Of a stretch of 64,000 nt of DNA, positions 11,855 to 21,783 are shown piece by piece. A model generated the notes under the pieces. It saw only the letters and a list, made by a program, of their open reading frames with translations, did not search any database and was not told where the DNA came from. Source of the stretch: Pseudarthrobacter sp. NBSH8. GTDB taxonomy: Bacteria; Actinomycetota; Actinomycetes; Actinomycetales; Micrococcaceae. A program made the position numbers and the translations under genes. Location: NCBI RefSeq assembly GCF_014217545.1, contig NZ_CP043178.1, forward strand, positions 2,232,001-2,296,000. Direction: 5' to 3'. Positions within the stretch are counted from its first letter, which is position 1, and each line of letters begins with the position of its first letter.

Positions 11855-11929
11855 ATAGATAGGCTACTCATTAGTTCACCGCCCCATTTCCGCCCGCCAT
11901 TTTCTGCCCGCCACCTAAGGGATCCCGCC

Positions 11930-12640
11930 ATGAGCGCACGCAGCACCACCGGCGCCGGCCGTCCGGGGTCCGTCAGGACCGCGTTTGTGTCCGGCGAACG
12001 CCTGCCCGGATGGGCGGAGCGTTTCGGGGCCGCGCACGGCGGCTTCCGGATCAGCGATGACGACGCCGGCGTGCGGCTGCTGGCGGCCGACGGCACCACA
12101 GCGCTGCTCCAGGCGCCCTGGCCACCGGACGGACGCCCTGGACGGGGAGCCGATCCGCTGGCGCGCCTGGCCTCCGTCGCCGCCCAGCCCCGGACGGCCG
12201 GACTGGTCCTGGTGCGGCGCGGCGGCTACGCGGCGGCCGTGGCCAGGGAAGGCATCCTGCTCGCGTCCAAAACGGGCACCCGCTACGTACAGTCCCGGAC
12301 TGCGGCCGGTGGCCAGTCCCAGCAGCGGTTCGCACGCCGCCGGGCCAACCAGGCGGATGAGCTGGTGGAGAAAGTGGCAGCACATGCAGCAGCAGTCTTC
12401 GGCGGCCAGCCTTTGGAGTATCTTGCTCCCGGCGGGGACCGGACCCTTGCTGGGCTGGTCATGGGCCACCCTGCCCTGAGGCCCTATGCCTCACTCCCCC
12501 GGCTGGACTTCCTGGATGTGCCCGATCCCAGCGGCTCGGTGCTGCGGAAGGCCGCCGCGGATGTCTGCGCCGTCAGGATCCAGGTCGCAGACGCACCGGC
12601 GACCAACCGGACGACCAACCCGAATTTCCCGGCCGCTTAG
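11930..12640 (+). CDS. acVLRF1-family (Vms1-like) peptidyl-tRNA hydrolase
   Basis: The 236-residue protein fits the actinobacterial Vms1-like release factor family, related to the eRF1-fold domain of Vms1/ANKZF1, which frees peptides from tRNA on stalled 60S-type complexes. The key segment TRYVQSRTAAGGQSQQRF at about 117-134 has the conserved glutamine-rich catalytic loop, followed by RRRANQADELVEKVAAHA. The ATG at 11930 has GGGA upstream. The C-terminal part (VMGHPALRPYASLPRLDFLDVPDP) is typical of the family as I recall it. Its stop codon overlaps that of the convergent GNAT gene. The family assignment is from the motif; activity is inferred. Confidence 0.8.
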   Translation: MSARSTTGAGRPGSVRTAFVSGERLPGWAERFGAAHGGFRISDDDAGVRLLAADGTTALLQAPWPPDGRPGRGADPLARLASVAAQPRTAGLVLVRRGGYAAAVAREGILLASKTGTRYVQSRTAAGGQSQQRFARRRANQADELVEKVAAHAAAVFGGQPLEYLAPGGDRTLAGLVMGHPALRPYASLPRLDFLDVPDPSGSVLRKAAADVCAVRIQVADAPATNRTTNPNFPAA

Positions 12641-13479
12641 CAGCCGGTCAGATGGCGCTTGGGCCGTTCCTGCCGGTAGAGGTAGCGGCCGGTTTCCCGG
12701 AATCCCGCCTTGGCGTAGAGCTGCTGGGCGCCGGAATTCGCTACAGTGACCAGCAACCAGTAGCCGGCTAAGTTCCGGGCGCCGCCTTCGTGCAGGAGTG
12801 CCCGCATAATCCGCAGGGCATGGCCGCGCCGCCGGGCGTCCGGGCGGGTGGCCATGCAGTAAAGCCCGCCCCAATCCCCTGTCGACTCCGCGTCAGGAAC
12901 AGCCAGCCGTCCGACAGCGGCGGGGGCACCGTCGTCGGACCTCACCAGGGCATACACCGACGGGCAGCCTGCCAGGATGCGGCGTGCTGTCTCCCGCCCG
13001 CCCGGGCCGCCACGGCCATCGACGCTCCACCACAGCGCAAGCCACTCATCGCTGGCGTCCGTGGAGATCTCGACGCCGGGATCGGCCACCGCGGGGTGGG
13101 TCACCGCTGGTCGAGCCGCAGGTTGGTCCGCGCCGTTGGCGCCGCTGCTCCGGCACATCACCAGTGTTTCGGCTTGCCGGGTGAAGCCTTCCCCGTCGAG
13201 GACGGTATTCAGTCCGGTGGAGCGGGGATCATCAAAGACCTGCAAAATCAGGGGCAGGCGCCGGCTGCGGTACCACAGCCGCGCCGCACGCAGAGCCTCG
13301 TGCTGCTCGTGGGTCTCGCCTTCCGGCTCGCGCGGCCAGACCGAATTCGCGCGTTGGGTCACGCCGGAGGCCGCGCGAAGCACCCAGCCGTCGGACTCCT
13401 CGCGCTCCGGGGCCGGCCAGGCCGCATCCATCATCGCCTCAAGCCCCGGCATGGACGGTGCTGGGACTGAAATTGTCAT
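12637..13479 (-). CDS. GNAT family N-acetyltransferase
   Basis: The 280-residue protein has a C-terminal GNAT domain. It shows YCMATRPDARRRGHALRIM, the acetyl-CoA pyrophosphate-binding loop, followed by LVTVANSGAQQLYAKAGFRETGRYLY, the usual last strand and helix. The N-terminal half (WVLRAASGVTQRANSVWP) is shared with a subset of two-domain GNAT proteins. The substrate cannot be predicted. Its stop overlaps that of the acVLRF1 gene, so the two genes converge with no spacer. Confidence 0.85.
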   Translation of the reverse strand: MTISVPAPSMPGLEAMMDAAWPAPEREESDGWVLRAASGVTQRANSVWPREPEGETHEQHEALRAARLWYRSRRLPLILQVFDDPRSTGLNTVLDGEGFTRQAETLVMCRSSGANGADQPAARPAVTHPAVADPGVEISTDASDEWLALWWSVDGRGGPGGRETARRILAGCPSVYALVRSDDGAPAAVGRLAVPDAESTGDWGGLYCMATRPDARRRGHALRIMRALLHEGGARNLAGYWLLVTVANSGAQQLYAKAGFRETGRYLYRQERPKRHLTGC

Positions 13480-13503
13480 GGCATACCACCCTTCAGAATG
13501 CGA

Positions 13504-13526
13504 AAGACCCCCCGGTTTCCCGGGGA
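13504..13526 (-). terminator. Probable intrinsic terminator of aspS
   Basis: On the minus strand a GC-rich stem CCCCGG/CCGGGG closes a GAAA tetraloop and is followed by TCTTTC. It lies about 25 bases past the aspS stop codon. Confidence 0.6.
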
Positions 13527-13549
13527 GCCTCTCGAGCGCCGTATTCAGA

Positions 13550-15337
13550 TTACTCGGCCTTTTTGGGCTCTTCCGGCCTCGTTTGGGGCTTGAAGTCCAC
13601 GCCCGCTTCCTTACGCTGCTGCGCCGTGATTGGTGCGGGTGCCTGCGTCAGTGGGTCGTAGCCGTTGCCGGTCTTCGGGAAGGCGATGACGTCGCGGATG
13701 GACTCCACCCCTGCCAGCAGTGCAACCACACGGTCCCAGCCGAACGCGATGCCGCCGTGCGGAGGAGCGCCGAACTTGAAGCCTTCGAGCAGGAAGCCGA
13801 ACTTAGTCTGGGCATCTGCCTTGTCCAGCCCCATCAGTTCGAAGACCCGCTCCTGGACATCACGCTCGTGGATACGGATAGAGCCGCCACCGATTTCGTT
13901 GCCGTTGCAGACAATGTCGTACGCGTAGGACAGGGCCGATTCCGGATCCTTGTCGAACGTGTCCATGAACTCGGGCTTGGGCGAGGTGAAGGCGTGGTGG
14001 ACGGCCGTCCACTTTCCGGCACCAACAGCCACATCGCCGGACGCCACCGCTGCGGCGGCCGGTTCGAACATGGGGGCGTCAACAACCCAGCAGAAGGCCC
14101 AGGCGCCGGGATCGATCAGGCCGGTGCGGTGGCCGATCTCCACGCGGGCAGCACCCAGGAGGGCTCGGGCCGCTGACTTCTCACCGGCGGCGAAGAAGAT
14201 GCAGTCGCCCGGCTTGGCGCCCACGGCGTCGGCGAGGCCTGCACGCTCGGTTTCGTTCAGGTTCTTGGCAACCGGGCCAGCCAGTTCGCCGTCTTCCTTG
14301 AAGAGGACGTATGCCAGGCCCTTGTGGCCGCGCTGCTTGGCGAATTCCTGCCAGCCGTCCAGGGTGCGTCGCGGCTGGGAAGCGCCGCCGGGCATCACCA
14401 CGGCGCCGACATACGGGGCCTTGAAGACGCCGAAGCCGGTGTCCTTGAAGAATTCGGTGAGCTCAGTCAGTTCCACGCCGAAACGGAGATCGGGTTTGTC
14501 CGAGCCATAGCGCGCCATCGCATCTGCGTAGGTGATGCGCTGGATGGGGGTGGGGATCTCGATGTCGATCAGCTTCCACAGCGCCTTGACGATGTTTTCG
14601 CCGAGCGCGATGATGTCGTCCTGGTCGACGAAGCTTGCTTCGATGTCCAGCTGGGTGAATTCGGGCTGGCGGTCGGCGCGGAAGTCCTCGTCGCGGTAGC
14701 AGCGCGCGATCTGGTAGTACTTCTCGAAGCCACCCACCTGCAGGAGTTGCTTGAAAAGCTGTGGGGACTGCGGCAGCGCGTACCAGGAACCCGGCGCCAG
14801 GCGGGCGGGCACCACAAAGTCGCGGGCGCCTTCCGGCGTCGAACGTGTCAGCGTGGGGGTTTCGATCTCGACAAAACCGTCCTGGTGGAGCAGTTCGCGC
14901 GCAATCCGGTTGGCTTCGGAGCGCAGCCGGAGGTTGCGGGCGGGGCCGGGGCGGCGCAGGTCAAGGTAGCGGTGCTTCAGCCGTGCTTCCTCACCGACTT
15001 CCACGTGCTCATCGATCTGGAACGGAAGCGGATCGGAGGTGTTGAGGATAACCACCTTGTCCGCGATGACCTCGATGGCGCCGCTGGCAAGGTTGGGGTT
15101 TTCGTTGCCCTCGGGGCGCTTGGAGACGGTGCCGGTGATCTGCAGGACGTACTCGTTGCGCAGGCCGTGGAAGACCTCTTCCTCACGGACCACAACCTGG
15201 GCCACGCCGGACGCATCGCGCAGATCCACGAATGCAACACCACCGTGATCACGACGGCGGCCCACCCAGCCGGCCAGGGTTACGGTTTGTCCAATGTGCT
15301 CGGAGCGAAGGGATCCGAGGTCATGTGTGCGCAGCAC
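13550..15337 (-). CDS. aspS: Aspartyl-tRNA synthetase (bacterial type)
   Basis: AspS charges tRNA with aspartate. The N-terminal OB-fold anticodon domain begins [17 protein letters not shown]. The class II core shows [15 protein letters not shown] (motif 2) and [15 protein letters not shown] (motif 3), with the bacterial GAD insertion between them. The GTG at 15337 has AGAAAGG upstream and gives 595 residues. The reading frame stays open upstream to 15649, but that extension has no similarity to the family. No AsnRS is visible in the window, so whether this enzyme also feeds Asn-tRNA via GatCAB cannot be judged here. Confidence 0.96.
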   Translation of the reverse strand: MLRTHDLGSLRSEHIGQTVTLAGWVGRRRDHGGVAFVDLRDASGVAQVVVREEEVFHGLRNEYVLQITGTVSKRPEGNENPNLASGAIEVIADKVVILNTSDPLPFQIDEHVEVGEEARLKHRYLDLRRPGPARNLRLRSEANRIARELLHQDGFVEIETPTLTRSTPEGARDFVVPARLAPGSWYALPQSPQLFKQLLQVGGFEKYYQIARCYRDEDFRADRQPEFTQLDIEASFVDQDDIIALGENIVKALWKLIDIEIPTPIQRITYADAMARYGSDKPDLRFGVELTELTEFFKDTGFGVFKAPYVGAVVMPGGASQPRRTLDGWQEFAKQRGHKGLAYVLFKEDGELAGPVAKNLNETERAGLADAVGAKPGDCIFFAAGEKSAARALLGAARVEIGHRTGLIDPGAWAFCWVVDAPMFEPAAAAVASGDVAVGAGKWTAVHHAFTSPKPEFMDTFDKDPESALSYAYDIVCNGNEIGGGSIRIHERDVQERVFELMGLDKADAQTKFGFLLEGFKFGAPPHGGIAFGWDRVVALLAGVESIRDVIAFPKTGNGYDPLTQAPAPITAQQRKEAGVDFKPQTRPEEPKKAE

Positions 15338-15390
15338 AGCACGCCTTTCTGAAGACGACAGCAGGAAAACAAAAGATAAAAACTGCATAG

Positions 15391-15409
15391 GATCGTTCCG
15401 GGAACAATC
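15391..15409. promoter_or_regulatory. Imperfect palindrome in the aspS/permease intergenic region
   Basis: GATCGTTCC-G-GGAACAATC is an 8-of-9 base inverted repeat between the divergent aspS (start 15337) and permease (start 15448) genes. Its position fits an operator, but no regulator is known and none is encoded beside it. Confidence 0.3.
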
Positions 15410-15447
15410 CCGTCTGAGTTTACCCGCTGGAAAGGCCCGCCTACCCC

Positions 15448-16704
15448 ATGTCCGAACACCAGCAGCTGCAACGGAGGCTCGGCGTGTTTGACGCCACGTC
15501 CATCGGCCTCGGCTCCATGCTCGGGGCCGGCGTTTTTGTGGTCTTCGCCCCGGCCGCGGGACTGGCCGGACATTTCCTGGTCCTCTCCGTCCTGATCGCG
15601 GGTGCCGTGGCCTACTGCAACGCGGTGGCTTCCGCGGAGTTGGCCGCACGGTATCCGGCGAGCGGCGGAACGTACGTATACGGACGCAAACGTTTGGGGG
15701 AATGGCCTGGTTTCCTGGCCGGCTGGGGATTTGTCAGCGGCAAGACGGCCTCCTGCGCCGCCATGGCCCTCACCTTCGGCCACTATGTCTCCCCGGGCTA
15801 CGCAGTGCCGGTGGCCATCGCTGCGGTCGTGGCGCTGACCGCTGTGAACCTGTTTGGGATTACCCGCACAGCGCTGCTGACCAGGATCCTGTTGTGCGTT
15901 GTCCTGGCCACGCTGGTGTTTGTCGCCGTTGCCGCGATCGTGGGGCCGCATCCGTCCGGCTTTTCGACAGGCGGCACGGCCGACGGCGGAGCTGCCGCTG
16001 GCATTAGCGGCGTCCTGCCGGCCGCCGGCCTGATGTTCTTCGCCTTCGCCGGCTATGCGCGCATCGCCACCTTGGGCGAGGAAGTCAAGGACCCGGCCAG
16101 GACCATTCCGCGCGCGATCCTGGCGGCCCTCGCCGGAGCCTTCGTTATCTACCTGGCGATGGCGCTGCTGCTCCAGAACCACTTGACCGAAGGCCGGTTG
16201 GCCGCCGCTTCGGCCCCGCTGCTGGACGCAGTGGTTAAGTCGCAGCTGGCCGCCGGCGCACCGGTCGTCCAGGCCGGCGCGGCAGCGGCCTGCCTGGGCG
16301 CGTTGCTGGCCCTCATCACCGGGGTGGGCCGCACCACCCTGGCCATGGCGCGGGAACGCGATCTGCCGGCGCCCCTGGCACGTGTGGGCGGCAGGCACAC
16401 GGTGCCGTTCGTGGCAGAACTGGCGGTGGCCGCCGTCGTGATTCTCCTGATCCTGACCACTGACGTGATGACGGTGGTGGGGTTCTCCAGCTTCGGCGTG
16501 CTCATCTACTACGCGGTGACCAACGCCGCGGCGTACACCCTGGAGGAGCATCCGGCCCACGGCCCACGGTGGCTCAATGTGGCCGGCTTCATCAGCTGCC
16601 TGCTGCTGGCCTTCACATTGCCGCCCGCCTCAGTGCTGGGGATGGCCGCTGTCCTGGCCGCAGGAGCGGCCGTCCGCTTCGGGGTGCTTCGACTGCGCCG
16701 CTAG
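15448..16704 (+). CDS. APC-superfamily amino acid permease
   Basis: The 418-residue protein is almost entirely hydrophobic, with about 11-12 predicted membrane helices. The first helix carries [20 protein letters not shown], the G-S/A-xGAG-type substrate-binding unwound segment of APC transporters. The [16 protein letters not shown] segment after helix 2 is also typical of amino acid-polyamine-organocation carriers. Later features include the [14 protein letters not shown] loop. The substrate is not predictable. It is divergent from aspS and convergent with hisS. Confidence 0.88.
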   Translation: MSEHQQLQRRLGVFDATSIGLGSMLGAGVFVVFAPAAGLAGHFLVLSVLIAGAVAYCNAVASAELAARYPASGGTYVYGRKRLGEWPGFLAGWGFVSGKTASCAAMALTFGHYVSPGYAVPVAIAAVVALTAVNLFGITRTALLTRILLCVVLATLVFVAVAAIVGPHPSGFSTGGTADGGAAAGISGVLPAAGLMFFAFAGYARIATLGEEVKDPARTIPRAILAALAGAFVIYLAMALLLQNHLTEGRLAAASAPLLDAVVKSQLAAGAPVVQAGAAAACLGALLALITGVGRTTLAMARERDLPAPLARVGGRHTVPFVAELAVAAVVILLILTTDVMTVVGFSSFGVLIYYAVTNAAAYTLEEHPAHGPRWLNVAGFISCLLLAFTLPPASVLGMAAVLAAGAAVRFGVLRLRR

Positions 16705-16724
16705 CCGGCGCCAAACTGCGCCGG
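16705..16724. terminator. Short hairpin between convergent permease and hisS
   Basis: A 7-base inverted repeat CCGGCGC/GCGCCGG with a 6-base loop fills the 20-base gap between the two stop codons. It could act on both strands, but there is no T-tract. Confidence 0.4.
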
Positions 16725-18107
16725 TCAGGCCGGCTGGCCGGCTGCTGCCTCGAGCGCTGTTCTGACCTGGACCTTGAGGTCTTCCGACGGCGGCGCCCAG
16801 GTTGCGGGATCGGCGTCGGCCTGCTGGCCGGACCGGATGTCCTTGACCTGGTGCTTGCCGTCGTCGTCGGTGAACCAGACGAACGGGATGCCGCGGCGGT
16901 CCGCGAATTTGATCTGCTTGCCGAACTTCTCCGCCTTGGCAGCCACTTCCGTGGCAATGCCCCGGCTGCGGAGCTGGGCAGCGACATCCTGCGCCGCATC
17001 CCAGCTGTCGTCAGTGCTGAGCGCCACCAGCACGGCGGTGGGGACCGACCGTGAGGCCTTGGCCAGGTCCTGGCTCAGGATGCGCGACACCAGCCGGGTC
17101 ACACCGATGGAGAGGCCGACGCCTGGGAACTTGCGGTTGCCCTTGCTCGCCAACGCGTCGTAGCGGCCACCGGAGCAGATGGAACCGAGCTGTTCGTGGC
17201 CCACCAGGACCGTCTCCACCACCGTGCCGGTGTAGTAGTCCAGGCCGCGGGCGATGCTGAGGTCGGCAATGACCTTGCCAGGCGCGCGCTGCACGGCGGC
17301 CGCGATCACCTGTTCCAGTTCATTGAGGCCCTCCTCGAGGAGGTCATTCGACACGCCGAGCGCCCGGACCCGGGCCACAAACGAGGTGTCCTCGGTGCGG
17401 ATTCCTGCCAGCTTCAGCGCCGCCTGCGCCTGCTCATCGGAAGCACCCAGTTCAGTCCTGAGCAGCTCTGCGACCTTGGTTGCGCCAACCTTTTCCAGCT
17501 TGTCGATGCTGCGGAGCACGCCGGCGGTGTCGTCAAGGCCGATGCCCCGGTAGAAGCCCTCGGCAAGCTTGCGGTTGTTGATCCGCAGGCGGAAGTCCGG
17601 AATCGGCAGGGCGCTCAAGGCTTCCGCGATGACCAGGGCAATCTCCACGTCATAGCGAAACGGCAACTCCCCGTCGCCCACAACATCGATGTCTGCCTGG
17701 GTGAATTCGCGGGCCCGGCCTTCCTGCGGGCGTTCCCCGCGCCAGACTTTCTGGATCTGGTAGCGCCGGAACGGGAACGCGAGGTATCCCGCGTTCTCGA
17801 CGACGTACCGCGCAAAAGGCACCGTGAGGTCGAAGTGGAGGGCGAGGGCGTTGGGGTCAGATTTGCCAGCCTTCCCCGCGTCGGAGGTATCGGCGTCGTC
17901 GTCCTGAAGGCGGCTAAGGCCGTAGACCTCCTTATCAATCTCACCCTTTCGCAAGAGCTGGCCGACGGTTTCCACGGCACGCGTCTCGATGGACCCGAAA
18001 CCGTGCAGCTCAAAAACCTTGCGAAGGGTGTCCAACACGTGCAGCTCCACCAGCCGCTCCTCGGGAAGCCACTCGGGGAATCCGGACAGGGAGGCGGTGC
18101 GTGCCAT
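16725..18107 (-). CDS. hisS: Histidyl-tRNA synthetase
   Basis: HisS charges tRNA-His. Class II features are present: ALHFDLTVPFARYV, the RGERPQEGRAREFTQAD motif 2 region, the histidine-binding LDYYTGTVVE and SGGRYDAL, and a C-terminal anticodon domain. The ATG at 18107 gives MARTASLSGFPEWLP and 460 residues, with AGGAG upstream. A longer in-frame start at 18236 is not supported. This is the long form found in several actinobacteria. Confidence 0.95.
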   Translation of the reverse strand: MARTASLSGFPEWLPEERLVELHVLDTLRKVFELHGFGSIETRAVETVGQLLRKGEIDKEVYGLSRLQDDDADTSDAGKAGKSDPNALALHFDLTVPFARYVVENAGYLAFPFRRYQIQKVWRGERPQEGRAREFTQADIDVVGDGELPFRYDVEIALVIAEALSALPIPDFRLRINNRKLAEGFYRGIGLDDTAGVLRSIDKLEKVGATKVAELLRTELGASDEQAQAALKLAGIRTEDTSFVARVRALGVSNDLLEEGLNELEQVIAAAVQRAPGKVIADLSIARGLDYYTGTVVETVLVGHEQLGSICSGGRYDALASKGNRKFPGVGLSIGVTRLVSRILSQDLAKASRSVPTAVLVALSTDDSWDAAQDVAAQLRSRGIATEVAAKAEKFGKQIKFADRRGIPFVWFTDDDGKHQVKDIRSGQQADADPATWAPPSEDLKVQVRTALEAAAGQPA

Positions 18108-18342
18108 GGTGGATGTTCTCCTCTTGATGAAGGGTGCCTGAGACTTTGCCCGGCATTCCACCCGAAACGGGCGGGGAACGGCGGCAGTCCGGCAACTCAT
18201 GCATAAACTATGTGCGGCAGTCAGTTTATGCGTCATCCGCCGGCATCTCTAATACGGCGGCCGGCAGCGCAGAGGGCGGCCGGCAGACACCCGCGTTCGG
18301 ATTCAGTATTGACCGGACACGGCCCGACATACAGGAGGACCA

Positions 18343-19143
18343 TTGGCGGCCAGTTCACGCAGCGCCCGCGAAGCCAAACGGCGCATCCAGCAGATGGAGG
18401 CAAAGCGCGAGCTGCGGCGGGACCAGGAAAAACGGCGCAAGCGCGACAACCTCATCGCCGCCGGCGCCGGCACCGCCGCCGTCCTGCTCGCCGTCGTGCT
18501 CCAGCTGACTGCCTTTGCCGGCAACCCCACGGAGGACGAATACGCCGCCGGTGTGGCCGGCCTGACCAACCCAAGGGACTCCCCCGCGCCTTCCGCGCCC
18601 GCCACGAACGGCGCCAACATCCCGGCCGCGGACACCGCCGCTGGCAAGGTGTTCACCGGTGAAATGGCACTGAACGGAAACGTGCTCGGCGTCGAAATCG
18701 ACGGCACCAAGGCACCCCAGGCTGCCGCGGTCTTCAAAGCACTGACGGACGAGGGCTTCTACAACGGCAGCGCGTGCCACCGGCTGACTACGGGTGAAAC
18801 CTTCGGACTCCTGCAGTGCGGTGGGGCCACCGCTGCCGCCGACCCCGGGTACACCTGGGGACCTCTCGAAAACACTCCGGCAGACAACGCCTACCCTGCA
18901 GGCACGATTGCAATAGCCCGGTCCGGCGACAACGCCTACGGCAACGGCAAACAGTTCTTTGTGGTCTACAAAGACACAGTGATTCCCGCCGACTCGGCCG
19001 GGGGCTATACGGTGGTGGGCAAGGTGACCTCCGGAATGGAAGCAGTGAACGCCATTGCCGCCGCCGGAATCACCCCCGGCTCCAGCGCATCAGACGGAGC
19101 ACCTGTGCAACCAGTCACGATAGACTCGGTTTCTCTGAAGTAG
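18343..19143 (+). CDS. Membrane-anchored cyclophilin-type peptidyl-prolyl isomerase
   Basis: Peptidyl-prolyl isomerases speed proline isomerisation during folding. The 266-residue protein starts at a TTG with a perfect AGGAGG four bases upstream. A basic, coiled-coil-like N-terminus (SAREAKRRIQQMEAKRELRR) leads into one membrane helix near 37-56. An Ala/Pro/Thr linker follows, then a cyclophilin domain with APQAAAVFKALTDEGFYNGSACHRL, the QCGG segment and GKQFFVVYKDT. The domain faces the outside, as in other actinobacterial PpiB-like proteins. It lies about 236 bases from hisS and 66 bases before the DUF349 gene. Confidence 0.9.
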   Translation: MAASSRSAREAKRRIQQMEAKRELRRDQEKRRKRDNLIAAGAGTAAVLLAVVLQLTAFAGNPTEDEYAAGVAGLTNPRDSPAPSAPATNGANIPAADTAAGKVFTGEMALNGNVLGVEIDGTKAPQAAAVFKALTDEGFYNGSACHRLTTGETFGLLQCGGATAAADPGYTWGPLENTPADNAYPAGTIAIARSGDNAYGNGKQFFVVYKDTVIPADSAGGYTVVGKVTSGMEAVNAIAAAGITPGSSASDGAPVQPVTIDSVSLK

Positions 19144-19209
19144 GAAGCCAGGCCTCATGGCCGCGGTGCAGTACGTGAGTATTTCCCTCCAAGCGAAAGA
19201 CTTTTAGCG

Positions 19210-20832
19210 GTGACAGACAGTCAGAAATCCGACGAAACAACAGCAGACCTGACCGAGGTAGCAGCCCCCGTGGCTGACCAGGCAGACGCTGTCCAGGCAA
19301 CCGCCGAGCAGGCCACGGTTGAAACCGAGGCTCCAGCGGACGTGGATCAAGACGGCGTGGCCGCCCCGTTTGAGGGTGACGAGGCCGGTACGCCCCCCGC
19401 TGAAGAGCCTGCGGCCGTTGACGACAGCGCGGCTGTTCAGGCTCCCGCTGAGGAAGCCCCGGCACCGGCGCCTGCTCCGGCAGCTCGACCCGCTCCGTCA
19501 CCGGCAGCCTTCGCCGCCCGGCCCAAGCCGGCAGCAGCCGCACCTGTGGCAGCACCGGCATCCGTCGCCTCCGCGACCTCGCTGGCGGAAGCCGCAAAGT
19601 GGGGCCGTGTCGAGGGTGACGGCCACGTATTCCTGACGATCGACGGCGATGAGCACCCGGTGGGCCAGTACCCCGGAGTCAGCAACGACGAAGCCCTTGC
19701 CTACTTCGCACGGAAGTATGACGACATTGTTGCGCAGGTCCTGCTCCTGGAGCAGCGCATCAGCTCCAAGGCGCCCAGCACGGATATGCAGAAGACCGTC
19801 ACACACCTGCGCGAGCAGCTCGCGGAGCGGAACATGGTGGGAGACATTCGTTCCACCGAAGCACGGCTGGATGCTGTTTCCGTGCAGATCGCCGAACTCG
19901 AAAAGGCAGAGAAGGCGGAACACGACGCCGTTCGCTCTGCCGAGCTCGCGGCCCGTGAGGCCATCGTGGCGGAAGCCGAAGAGATCTCGGGCCAGGATCC
20001 TGCACAGATCCAGTGGAAGACCTCCAGCGCCCGGATGAACGATCTTTTTGAAAGCTGGAAAACAGCCCAGAAGGGCGGCATCCGGCTCGGCCGCAGCAAC
20101 GAGGACGCCTTGTGGAAGCGGTTCCGTGCCGCCCGTACCGTCTTCGACCGTCACCGCCGCGCCTACTTCTCCCAGCTGGACAGCACCAACTCGGCCGCCA
20201 AATCGGCCAAGGAAAAGCTCATCACCGAAGCCGAGGCCTTGTCTTCGTCCACCGACTGGGGCTTCGCCGCGGGCGAATACCGCCGGCTCATGGATGAGTG
20301 GAAAGCCTCACCTCGCGCCAGCCGCAAGGACGACGACGCCCTCTGGGCACGTTTCCGTGCCGCCCAGGACGTGTTCTTCACACACAGGCAGGCTGCCAAC
20401 GAGGAGATCGACCAGGAATACGCCGCCAACCTCACGGTGAAGGAAGCGCTCCTCATCGAAGCGAACACCATCCTGCCGGTCAAGGACCTGGCCGCTGCCA
20501 AAAAGGCGCTTCAGTCTGTCCGCGACCGCTGGGAAGAAGCCGGCAAGGTCCCCCGCGCCGACATGGGACGCATCGAAGCCGGCCTCCGCAAAGTGGAGGA
20601 CGCTGTCCGCCACGCCGAAGAGGAAAACTGGCAGCGTTCCAACCCCGAGACGAAGGCCCGCACCAACAGCGCCCTGTCCCAGCTGGAAGCAGCCATTTCC
20701 GGTCTGCAGGACGATCTCGCCAGGGCCGAAAAAGCCGGCGACCAGCGCAAGATCAAGGGGGCCCGCGAGGCCCTCGAGGCGAGGCAGGCCTGGTTGGACC
20801 AGATCCAGCGCTCGGCCAGCGAACTCTCCTAG
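19210..20832 (+). CDS. DUF349 repeat protein
   Basis: The 540-residue protein starts at a GTG. Residues 1-115 are Ala/Glu/Pro-rich and likely disordered. Then comes a short conserved segment (WGRVEGDGHVFLTIDGDEHPVGQYPG), followed by helical DUF349 repeats. The repeats share LFESWK...DALWKRFRAA and LMDEWKAS...DALWARFRAA signatures, ending in a RDRWEEAGKVPR unit. It is probably an elongated helical protein; the function of the family is unknown. It lies between the cyclophilin gene and a terminator-like hairpin. Confidence 0.88.
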   Translation: MTDSQKSDETTADLTEVAAPVADQADAVQATAEQATVETEAPADVDQDGVAAPFEGDEAGTPPAEEPAAVDDSAAVQAPAEEAPAPAPAPAARPAPSPAAFAARPKPAAAAPVAAPASVASATSLAEAAKWGRVEGDGHVFLTIDGDEHPVGQYPGVSNDEALAYFARKYDDIVAQVLLLEQRISSKAPSTDMQKTVTHLREQLAERNMVGDIRSTEARLDAVSVQIAELEKAEKAEHDAVRSAELAAREAIVAEAEEISGQDPAQIQWKTSSARMNDLFESWKTAQKGGIRLGRSNEDALWKRFRAARTVFDRHRRAYFSQLDSTNSAAKSAKEKLITEAEALSSSTDWGFAAGEYRRLMDEWKASPRASRKDDDALWARFRAAQDVFFTHRQAANEEIDQEYAANLTVKEALLIEANTILPVKDLAAAKKALQSVRDRWEEAGKVPRADMGRIEAGLRKVEDAVRHAEEENWQRSNPETKARTNSALSQLEAAISGLQDDLARAEKAGDQRKIKGAREALEARQAWLDQIQRSASELS

Positions 20833-20881
20833 TCAGTAGTTTGTAGGACGCCTTTCGTTAGGCGGCTGTCGCAGGACCCCC

Positions 20882-20921
20882 AGGCCCGGCCCCGGTTATC
20901 CACATAACCGGGACCGGGCCT
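20882..20921 (+). terminator. Terminator-like hairpin after the DUF349 gene
   Basis: An 18-base inverted repeat (arms 20882-20899 and 20904-20921) with one mismatch and a four-base loop. There is no clear U-tract afterwards. Confidence 0.6.
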
Positions 20922-20955
20922 GTGCGGGTTAAGGACGACGCGGCAAGATGGAGGG

Positions 20956-21783
20956 ATGGCCACTTCCTCACCGCCCCAATACCCGGACCTGTATTCGCCG
21001 GGGAAGCCCTTCGCGTGGCCCGAACTCCAGTCGCTGGCAGCGGACGGCGTCCTGGCGCAGTTCCACCAGCACGGATTCACGTTGCCGGACGCTGCCGCGT
21101 CTCCCCAGATTCGGGCCAGAACGGTGGCGAGCGCGGTGCCGGCGGCGGTCAGGCAACGCGTGGTGGCCGGGCGGATGACGGCGGCGTGGATCTATGGCTG
21201 TGCTGCTGAACCGGACCGCCTCGCGTTACTTGTGGATGCGAAGCGGCGGATTTCGAGCCTCCGCAACACCCGGGGGTGCACGCTCCATGAAGTCCGGCTG
21301 GGCCCGTTCGACGTTGTAAGCATGGGCGGGCTGATGGTATCCAGTCCGCTGCGTACCGCCGTGGATATTGCGCTGCACGTCGACGCCCACCGGGCCTTGC
21401 CCGCGCTGGCGGGGTTGCTGGCCCGCCCGGAGCAGGACGTGCGGTTGCGCTTGCTGATCCTGGCCATCGAAGCCAGCCCCCGGGTCCCGCACAAACGGGC
21501 TGCATTGGAAAAGCTGGCCCTGCTAGCTCCGGCGCTTGTTGCCGGTGGTCCGGTAGACGTCGAACACGCCATCGATGCGCCGCACGGCACTGAGGACGTG
21601 GCTGAGGTACTTGGGGTCGCCCATCTCGAAGGCGAACCTGGAGATGGCCACCCTGTCGGTGGAGGTGTTCACGCTGGCCGCCAGAATGTTGACGTGGTTC
21701 TCGGACAGGATGCGGGTGACGTCCGAGAGCAGGGACTTCCGGTCCAGCGCCTCAACCTGGATCTCCACCAGGAAAACACTTGA
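20956..21783 (+). CDS. AbiEi-like antitoxin-fold protein of unknown role, 3' end antisense to rel
   Basis: The first ~190 residues ([58 protein letters not shown]) resemble the HTH and conserved core of AbiEi-type, type IV antitoxin-like regulators seen as solitary genes in Arthrobacter relatives. No AbiEii-type toxin gene lies next to it. The frame stays open to 21783, 261 bases beyond the rel stop codon at 21523 on the other strand. The C-terminal ~85 residues are therefore the reverse of rel codons and may not be native. The family call rests on pattern recognition and is tentative. Confidence 0.55.
   Translation: MATSSPPQYPDLYSPGKPFAWPELQSLAADGVLAQFHQHGFTLPDAAASPQIRARTVASAVPAAVRQRVVAGRMTAAWIYGCAAEPDRLALLVDAKRRISSLRNTRGCTLHEVRLGPFDVVSMGGLMVSSPLRTAVDIALHVDAHRALPALAGLLARPEQDVRLRLLILAIEASPRVPHKRAALEKLALLAPALVAGGPVDVEHAIDAPHGTEDVAEVLGVAHLEGEPGDGHPVGGGVHAGRQNVDVVLGQDAGDVREQGLPVQRLNLDLHQENT

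Noticed and set aside
9488..12640. A 1050-residue + strand open frame
   Set aside because: It is antisense to rpsD and rarA; only its last 236 codons, from 11930, are a real gene.
14324..15352. A 342-residue + strand open frame over aspS
   Set aside because: Antisense shadow of aspS.
15338..15649. An N-terminal extension of aspS
   Set aside because: It crosses the intergenic region into the divergent permease and is not conserved; a GTG with a good ribosome-binding site fits the family start.
18108..18342. A small RNA or gene between hisS and the cyclophilin gene
   Set aside because: No reading frame with support and no clear RNA structure; it is a divergent promoter region.
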